Shown here: positions 58,710 to 64,000 of the stretch, in pieces
How the letters are laid out: each line of letters opens with the position of its first letter
How positions within the stretch are numbered: the stretch's first letter is position 1
Assembly: GCA_017549365.1 (NCBI GenBank)
Contig: JAFYUZ010000030.1
Coordinates: 19,895 to 83,894 of the forward strand
Direction: 5' to 3'
Length of the DNA stretch: 64,000 bases
Source of the DNA: Clostridia bacterium
GTDB lineage: Bacteria; Bacillota; Clostridia; Oscillospirales; CAG-382
Program-made: the position numbers and the translations under genes
The notes under the pieces: generated by a model
Seen by the model: only the letters and a program-made list of their open reading frames with translations
What the model was told of the DNA's origin: nothing
Databases searched by the model: none

Positions 58710-59990
58710 TTACTCTGAAACCATCTCACGAAGCTTTACGTTTTCCATGTGAAGCCCCGAAACGTTCATGGCATCGATCGGAACTTCTGCCACAACGTCG
58801 ATGTCGGAAAGGTAAATGTTTTCAAGATCATATCCGCGCTCACCGCAAAGCTTTATTCCGCACTTCGCTTTTTCGCATCTGACGCCGGAAATGGAAATGT
58901 TGCGCATTTTCGGCATGTTTTCAATAGGCTTTGACTGGTCGTCAAGCTTTTCGCCGGTGTAGCGCATGGTTATATAAACGGCGGCAGAGGTGGTTTTTGT
59001 GGCGGTTATGTTTTCGCAGTCAATGTTCTCCACAACACCGCCTCTTCCTTTCATGGTCTTGAATCTGACGGCACTGTAAAGGTTGCCTTCAAAATGGCAA
59101 TCGTGGATATATGCGTTTCTGATGCAGGCGCTGGTTTCACTGCCCACGGTAAATCCGCCGTGACCGCCCGATGATACACAGTTTCGTATCTCAATATCCT
59201 CGCAAGGGATTCCTGCGTCCCAGGAATCCTCGTCGCGACCTGCTTTAAGGCAACATACGTCGTCGCCCGTTTCAACGTCAAGCCGCTCCACAAGACCGCG
59301 CTTGCACGATTCGAGATTTACTCCGTCGGTGTTGGGGGAATCGACAGGGTTTCTTATCACAAGGCATCTTACAATGATATTTTTGCACCAGGCGGGATGC
59401 ACCGTCCACGAGGGGCTGTTTTTCATGGTTATGCCCTCGATCAGCACGTTTTCACATTCCACAAACTGCAACATTCTTGGTCTTACGCCCTGCTCGGGCT
59501 TGTCATAAACTCTTTCGGAAAGGGGGGCGAGCGCCTTGCCCTTTTTCATCAGATCCTGCATGCCGATGTTATAATTTTTCATCGGCCACCAGACTTTTCC
59601 GTGACCGTCAAGTGTGCCTTTTCCCGTGACAGCGATGTTCTTGCATTTGTAAGCATAAAGAAAATGGCTGGGAGAATAGCATCTGTTTCCACCGAGTATT
59701 CCGTATACGACGGGGAGGTAATCATTAAAATCTTCGCTGAAATGTAAAAGAGAACCTTCTTCAAAATGAAGATCCACATTGTCTTTAAGATGAATTGCGC
59801 CCGAAAGCCACTCGCCTTTGGGGATAATAACGTGTCCGCCGCCGCTTTCCGAACAGTCTGCAATTGCTTTTGCTATTGCATCTGTGGATTTGAAATCGGT
59901 TCCTTCTTTGGCTCCGTAATCTCTGATGTCAAAGAAACGGTCGGGAAAAACGGGAGCGCAAGGAAGCTCAAAGGGGGTAAAAAATTTCAT
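58710..59990 (-). CDS. GH28 family glycosidase (polygalacturonase-like)
   Basis: The 426-residue protein is a right-handed beta-helix enzyme of GH28. Key motifs are SPNTDGVNLESC (catalytic Asp of NTD), TGDDVCCLKAG (DD pair), SSGGHGGFTVGSE (His) and the RFKTMKG substrate-binding Arg-x-Lys. It starts with FDIRDYGAKEGTDFKSTDAIAKAI, the common pectinase N-terminus. Such enzymes cleave polygalacturonan, rhamnogalacturonan or related links. With no signal peptide it is cytosolic and acts on imported fragments, which may release galacturonate or rhamnose. TTGAGG precedes the chosen start. Confidence 0.92.
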   Translation of the reverse strand: MKFFTPFELPCAPVFPDRFFDIRDYGAKEGTDFKSTDAIAKAIADCSESGGGHVIIPKGEWLSGAIHLKDNVDLHFEEGSLLHFSEDFNDYLPVVYGILGGNRCYSPSHFLYAYKCKNIAVTGKGTLDGHGKVWWPMKNYNIGMQDLMKKGKALAPLSERVYDKPEQGVRPRMLQFVECENVLIEGITMKNSPSWTVHPAWCKNIIVRCLVIRNPVDSPNTDGVNLESCKRGLVERLDVETGDDVCCLKAGRDEDSWDAGIPCEDIEIRNCVSSGGHGGFTVGSETSACIRNAYIHDCHFEGNLYSAVRFKTMKGRGGVVENIDCENITATKTTSAAVYITMRYTGEKLDDQSKPIENMPKMRNISISGVRCEKAKCGIKLCGERGYDLENIYLSDIDVVAEVPIDAMNVSGLHMENVKLREMVSE

Positions 59991-60174
59991 TGGTCGTACC
60001 TCAAATTTTTGTTTTGTATATTCATTATACCTCCGCATTATGTAAAAGTCAATTGCGGCATCGGGTTTCGATGTTGCAAAAAACGATCACTTAAAAATCG
60101 TGATTATACAGTGTGTTTACGCCAATTGGACAAATTGCTTGAATTGCTTCTTGATTTTTTGGTGTTTCTCACAG

Positions 60175-60203
60175 TTGACTTATTTTGCCGAGTGTGGTAG
60201 TAT
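60175..60203 (+). promoter_or_regulatory. Promoter of MATE-SGNH operon
   Basis: TTGACT (60175-60180) and TAGTAT (60198-60203) are 17 bases apart. The rest of the 269-base gap between the GH28 start and this gene (59991-60174) holds no gene. Confidence 0.7.
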
Positions 60204-60259
60204 ACCCTTGAAAGGCAGATCCTTTTTGAAACACAAACACCGAATCGAGGTGAACCGAT

Positions 60260-61645
60260 ATGAGCAAGCATCATATCAACTACAAAAAGATCGATACAGG
60301 AAGACTGGCGGTTATAACCACCATTTTCTTGCCTGTACTTATAGAAACGGCGCTTTCGTCGTTTTATGGCGTTATAGATATGATGATGGTTGGAAAGTAT
60401 GACGCCAACGGCCTTGCCGCCATTGGTCTTACATCCAATCCGCTTTCGATCTTTCTTTCTATTTTTCAGGCAATAAACGTCGGCACCACAACCCTTGTGG
60501 CATGGAACGTTGGGGCAAAGAAGATGAAAGATGCCCAGGACGTTATGAGAATATCCCTTATTATGAACCTTGTTTCGGGTCTTGCCATGACGGTTATCGG
60601 AATGCTTCTTTCCCGTCCCATAGTCGATTTTATGGGAGGAAAAGGAGAGGTTGCGGTTCTTGCGATCGAGTATTATGACATTCTTGTTGTCGGCACCACC
60701 TTCCAGGCGCTGACATACAGTGTCACTGCCGCCATGCGCGGTGCGGGCCTTTCGAAGGTGCCGATGATGTACAACAGCTTTTCAAACCTTTTGAATGTTG
60801 TGGGCAACTGGTTGCTTATTGACGGCAAGCTTGGAATACCTGCACTCGGAGTTATCGGCGCGGGCTATTCAACGCTCATCAGCCGTATAATCTGCTGTCT
60901 GTGGGCCTTGTGGTACGCTTTCTGCTCAAAGGGCAACGGCATATCTTTCCGCAACAGGTACGGCACATTCAGATTTTCGTGGAAGCGCGTTTCTCAGATG
61001 TTGCGTATCGGAATTCCCAGCGCTCTTGAAAACTTGATTATGAACTGCGGTTCGATGTTTTACGTAAAAATAGTCAACAGCCTCGGAAATGCGGCTTTTT
61101 CGGCACATCAGATCTGCAACAACGTCAACAGCCTCACCTCTGCACCGAGCACGGCTCTTAACGTTACGGCGAACACCGTCATCGGTCAATATCTCGGAGC
61201 AAATGAATTTGACAACGCAAAAAAATACAAATCGTACCTGTGCAGGATATCTTTGGTCATATCGGTTGTTATGGGAGCGGTTGTGATCTTGTTTGCCCGT
61301 GAAATAGCGGGATTTTATGTAAAACCGGGAGAAACCGAGATACTTGCTTTGACATTGCCGGTTTTTTACATTTTGGTTGTGCAGTATATCACAGGACATA
61401 TAAACGGCGTTGTAATGGGAGCTTTGCGAGCGGCGGGGGACACCAAATTTGCCCTGTATCTCAACTCTTTTGCTTTTCTCTTTTTCCGCATACCGCTGGC
61501 GTATGTTTTCGGTGTTGTTTGCGGTTGGGGACTTGTGGGTGTGTGGCTGTCGCTTATTGCCCACAGCTGGCTGAATTTTGCTATCATTTCCATAAGATAC
61601 CGCTCGGGCAAATGGCTCGGCATATACAAGAAAGTAAACGAATAA
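60260..61645 (+). CDS. MATE family efflux transporter
   Basis: The 461-residue protein has about twelve membrane segments and MATE motifs such as LIETALSSFYGVIDMMMVGKYD at the N-terminus and NPLSIFLSIFQAINVGTTTLVAWNVGAK. It would export toxic compounds or metabolites. It is more distant from the other MATE gene in this window than expected for a recent duplicate. GAGGTGAACCGAT precedes the ATG. The SGNH hydrolase gene follows after 19 bases, so both are cotranscribed. Confidence 0.9.
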   Translation: MSKHHINYKKIDTGRLAVITTIFLPVLIETALSSFYGVIDMMMVGKYDANGLAAIGLTSNPLSIFLSIFQAINVGTTTLVAWNVGAKKMKDAQDVMRISLIMNLVSGLAMTVIGMLLSRPIVDFMGGKGEVAVLAIEYYDILVVGTTFQALTYSVTAAMRGAGLSKVPMMYNSFSNLLNVVGNWLLIDGKLGIPALGVIGAGYSTLISRIICCLWALWYAFCSKGNGISFRNRYGTFRFSWKRVSQMLRIGIPSALENLIMNCGSMFYVKIVNSLGNAAFSAHQICNNVNSLTSAPSTALNVTANTVIGQYLGANEFDNAKKYKSYLCRISLVISVVMGAVVILFAREIAGFYVKPGETEILALTLPVFYILVVQYITGHINGVVMGALRAAGDTKFALYLNSFAFLFFRIPLAYVFGVVCGWGLVGVWLSLIAHSWLNFAIISIRYRSGKWLGIYKKVNE

Positions 61646-61664
61646 ACAAAAAGGAGATCGTTAT

Positions 61665-62300
61665 ATGAAAAAAATCGTTCTGTTGGGCGATTCGATAAGA
61701 GAGGGCTATGACAAATATGTAAAGCTTGCTTTTGACGGAGTTGCACAGGTTTATTATCCCAAAGAGAATTGCAGATTTACCACATATATCATAAGAAATC
61801 TGCTTGATTGGAAAAAGAATCTCGAATGGGGCGATGACGTTGCGCTTGTTCATTGGAATGTGGGCTTGTGGGACGATATTCGGATGGAGGACGGGGAATT
61901 TCTTGTCGATCTTGCGGATTACAAAAGAAATATTGACAGAATCTGCAAAATGCTGATATCGGCTTTCCCTCAAAGCAAATTCATCTTTGCCACCTCCACG
62001 CCGGTGCAGGAGGAATTGTTCGGCGCAAAGAAAAGATACAATAAGGATACCGAAACCTACAACGCCGCCGCCTGCGAGATCGTTAAAGGCTACGGCATGG
62101 AAATAAACGATCTTTACTCTCTTATGTCAAAGCTTCCCGTGTCGTATCATTCGGATCTTACGCATTATTATACAAAAGAGGGGACATGCGCCATAACAGA
62201 TGCGGTTGTGGACAAAATAGAAAAATCGCTTGGTATCAAAGGGGCGGCTCTTGATTACGATGCGCTTTTTGGTGATCAGGGAACAGTTTTGGGTATATAA
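61665..62300 (+). CDS. SGNH/GDSL-type esterase
   Basis: The 211-residue protein has the SGNH hydrolase fold: IVLLGDSIREGYD supplies the nucleophile Ser, HWNVGLWDD carries the Asn block, and DLTHYYTKEGTCAITDAV supplies the Asp-x2-His pair near the C-terminus. It has no signal peptide, so it is a cytosolic esterase that probably removes acetyl groups from imported sugars. AAGGAG precedes the start. It follows a MATE pump in an operon and lies close to glycosidases. Confidence 0.88.
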   Translation: MKKIVLLGDSIREGYDKYVKLAFDGVAQVYYPKENCRFTTYIIRNLLDWKKNLEWGDDVALVHWNVGLWDDIRMEDGEFLVDLADYKRNIDRICKMLISAFPQSKFIFATSTPVQEELFGAKKRYNKDTETYNAAACEIVKGYGMEINDLYSLMSKLPVSYHSDLTHYYTKEGTCAITDAVVDKIEKSLGIKGAALDYDALFGDQGTVLGI

Positions 62301-62306
62301 AAAAAT

Positions 62307-62338
62307 CGGGGATGTGTTTTTGCACATCCCCGTGTTTT
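62307..62338. terminator. Bidirectional terminator
   Basis: CGGGGATGTG (62307-62316) pairs with CACATCCCCG (62323-62332), followed by TGTTTT and preceded by an A run. Confidence 0.85.
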
Positions 62339-62339
62339 G

Positions 62340-63347
62340 TTATTTTACCGTGATAATAAGCGCGTGTCCCTTGTCGTACATATTTCCCGTAAGAACGTAC
62401 TGAGGAATAAACGTGTCGACCTTGTTGCCGTGTTCGTCTTTGTAGGAAGCTATGATTTCTGTGTAATAGTCTGAATGCCAGTGTCCGCAGAAAACTCCCT
62501 TTACAATGTCTGCATTTTCGGTGATAAGCTTGTACATACGCTTTGTGGGTTCATCAGAACGCTCGCATCCCATAAAGTTGTCGCAGAAATTGCGGTTGCC
62601 CGAACCGTCGTTGATGCGGATGGGGTTTGCATTCTTTTCATTTTTGTTGTGGGTGCAAAGCTGCTCGTGCTGGAAAACAAGTATTATGTGATTGTCGCGG
62701 CGCGCATTCTCAAGCTCTTTTTCAAATTTTTCCACCTGGTGGTCAAAATATCTCGACTGTCCGTTGTTAAGAACCACAACGCGAACCTTGTCGCCAAGTA
62801 TCTTTGAAACGTAATGAACGTCGTGGCGCCAATTTTCCTTTACAAGGTCATATCTCGATTCAAGGGTGGTGTCGTCGGCAACCTTGCCCTGCATTACACG
62901 GGTGATATCGTGTCCGCCCAAGGCGACGAGAGTTTCGGGGTAGGGCTTCCAGATCAGCTCGTCCATCAGATCAAAGGTGCCCCAGGTGATGTAGTCTATC
63001 GTGTCGCCCGTGATGACGGTCTGATCGAAAAATTTGGAAAGCGCCATGGTGCTTATGGTGTTTGGCACGGTGCGGCCGTCGCGGAAAGCCAAGCGGAACT
63101 CGCGGGTGGAAAGAATGCAGGGGCGCATTTCAATACAGTCGCGGGCGTTGAGGCAGTTGAGATGAAAGTCAGTGGAATGAAGTATCTCCACGGGGTCGCC
63201 GCCGCGTCCCGAATCGATCACTGCTTCGCGGAACATAATTCCGTCGTCGCTAAGCTTGTAGATGTATGTATTCATATCATCGGGAGTTCCGACGATGTCG
63301 ATTTTTTGCCTTGAAAAATATTCCTGTTTTTCCTTTGTGTTTATCAT
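62340..63347 (-). CDS. Calcineurin-like metallophosphoesterase
   Basis: The 335-residue protein has the motif set of the phosphoesterase superfamily: STDFHLN (Asp-x-His), VITGDTIDY (Gly-Asp), a GGHD in place of GNHD/E, FQHEQ and GHWHSD (Gly-His-x-His). The metal site is thus nearly complete, with one Asn replaced by Gly (GGHD), which could reduce activity. It has no signal peptide. It may hydrolyse a phosphodiester or phosphomonoester in the cytosol. It is monocistronic and convergent to the SGNH gene; a GGAGG precedes its start. Confidence 0.85.
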   Translation of the reverse strand: MINTKEKQEYFSRQKIDIVGTPDDMNTYIYKLSDDGIMFREAVIDSGRGGDPVEILHSTDFHLNCLNARDCIEMRPCILSTREFRLAFRDGRTVPNTISTMALSKFFDQTVITGDTIDYITWGTFDLMDELIWKPYPETLVALGGHDITRVMQGKVADDTTLESRYDLVKENWRHDVHYVSKILGDKVRVVVLNNGQSRYFDHQVEKFEKELENARRDNHIILVFQHEQLCTHNKNEKNANPIRINDGSGNRNFCDNFMGCERSDEPTKRMYKLITENADIVKGVFCGHWHSDYYTEIIASYKDEHGNKVDTFIPQYVLTGNMYDKGHALIITVK

Positions 63348-63458
63348 GTAAAAAACCTCCGAAAAATTATTTCTTTCTTGAGTTTATAACAAATAATATC
63401 AAAAGTCAAGCAAATTGAAAAAATTGTTTCAAAAGTTCCGCAAGTTTTGAAAAACACC

Positions 63459-63487
63459 TTGAAAAGCAAGGCTTTTTTTGGTACAAT
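63459..63487 (+). promoter_or_regulatory. Promoter of PpiC-like gene
   Basis: TTGAAA (63459-63464) and TACAAT (63482-63487) are 17 bases apart, 31 bases before the start codon. Confidence 0.8.
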
Positions 63488-63518
63488 ATATAAAAATTCA
63501 ATTCAGGAGATTTTAATT

Positions 63519-64000
63519 ATGGATCAGTTACAAATTCTTGCAAAAGTAAACGGCCAGCCCATCACTTCTGCCGAGGTTGACGCGGCTCTTATTCAGATGG
63601 GTGCAAACGGTCAGCGTTACAACAATCCCGAAGGAAGACGTATGGTGCTCGATCAGATCATCAACAAAAAGCTTTTCCTTGCCGATGCCGCAAAGAACCT
63701 TTATGAATACGACCCCAAGTTCAAGGCAGAATTCCAGAAGCTTAAGGAAGAAATGCTTGCAAACTTTGCCATTGCCAAGGCTGTGGAAGGCGTAAAAGTT
63801 ACAGACGACGAAGCAAAGGCGTTTTTCGAAGAAAACAAGGGCGAGCTTGTTTCGGGCGAGACCGTGAATGCAAGCCACATTCTTGTTGATTCCGAAGAAA
63901 AGGCGCTGGAAATCATGGATTCCATTACAAAAGGCGATGTAGTTTTTGAAGAAGCTGCTAAAGAATTCTCTTCCTGTCCTTCCAATGCACAGGGCGGTGA
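63519..64000 (+). CDS. Parvulin-type peptidyl-prolyl isomerase (partial, runs off window end)
   Basis: The first 160 codons read as a SurA/PpiC-like chaperone. An N-terminal helical part (MDQLQILAKVNGQPITSAEVD) carries VNGQPIT, the typical opening of this family. After a helical domain, SGETVNASHILVDSEEKALE starts the parvulin domain (ASHILV), followed by FEEAAKEFSSCPSNAQGG. There is no signal peptide, so this is a cytoplasmic isomerase that helps fold proteins. AGGAG precedes the ATG. The C-terminal part of the domain lies outside the window. Confidence 0.92.
   Translation, partial: MDQLQILAKVNGQPITSAEVDAALIQMGANGQRYNNPEGRRMVLDQIINKKLFLADAAKNLYEYDPKFKAEFQKLKEEMLANFAIAKAVEGVKVTDDEAKAFFEENKGELVSGETVNASHILVDSEEKALEIMDSITKGDVVFEEAAKEFSSCPSNAQGG

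Overview
The window looks like chromosomal DNA of an anaerobic, spore-forming member of the Clostridia (Bacillota), probably a gut or fermenter lineage. The evidence is an Rnf complex, an IreB homologue, a T-box in front of pheST, a SPOCS/LysM spore protein next to a SpoVM-like peptide, BlaI/M56 regulation, glycyl radical enzymes and many intracellular carbohydrate-active enzymes. I saw no rRNA, tRNA, CRISPR array, insertion sequence or prophage.

Layout. 1-3.1 kb: rnfC-rnfD-rnfG-rnfE (rnfE cut by the window edge). 3.4-5.7 kb: MecA-like adaptor, family 4 uracil-DNA glycosylase, unusual cytosolic sedolisin. 5.8-10.7 kb: a redox cluster (epimerase, SDR, old yellow enzyme, divergent FAD flavoprotein). 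10.7-17.7 kb: housekeeping (RluA-type pseudouridine synthase, CapA, IreB, pheST with T-box). 17.8-27.3 kb: GH38-like protein, BlaI/M56 operon with two envelope proteins that share an N-terminal module, HpcH/HpaI aldolase, an XRE-ADP-ribosylglycohydrolase fusion, Nudix and MntP. 27.4-40.2 kb: a complete bacterial microcompartment (BMC) operon on the minus strand. 40.4-45.1 kb: YkvI-like transporter, MATE pump, small sporulation genes. 45.3-49.2 kb: AraC regulator divergent from an SDR and a second, atypical glycyl radical enzyme. 49.2-52.8 kb: ManA and a polysaccharide O-acetylation pair. 53.0-54.4 kb: an acidic-repeat membrane protein and a leucine-rich lipoprotein. 54.4-63.3 kb: glycan-use genes (six-hairpin glycosidase, AraC, GH99-like, GH28, MATE, SGNH hydrolase, phosphoesterase). 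63.5 kb to the end: PpiC-type foldase, cut by the edge.

The BMC operon encodes a B12-independent diol dehydratase of the glycyl radical family, whose key residues match the 1,2-propanediol dehydratase pattern (Cys438, Glu440, His166, Gly817). With it are a short activase, a class II (fuculose-phosphate-type) aldolase, two alcohol dehydrogenases, a PduS-like flavin/Fe-S protein, a PduV-like GTPase, a GlcG-like protein and seven shell genes. This is the gene set of a fucose/rhamnose (GRM5-like) organelle. However, no CoA-acylating aldehyde dehydrogenase and no phosphotransacylase is present, so as written the locus supports only a reductive route to propanol. The GH28 and other glycosidases fit a diet of pectin-like, deoxysugar-containing glycans.

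The most novel items are the AraC-SDR-glycyl radical enzyme cluster, whose active-site loop reads Gly-Cys-Asn-Gln instead of Gly-Cys-Val-Glu; a shell protein with a lysine/alanine-rich tail and a strong internal start; the incomplete BMC pathway; the XRE-ADP-ribosylglycohydrolase fusion; and the split BlaR1-like system.
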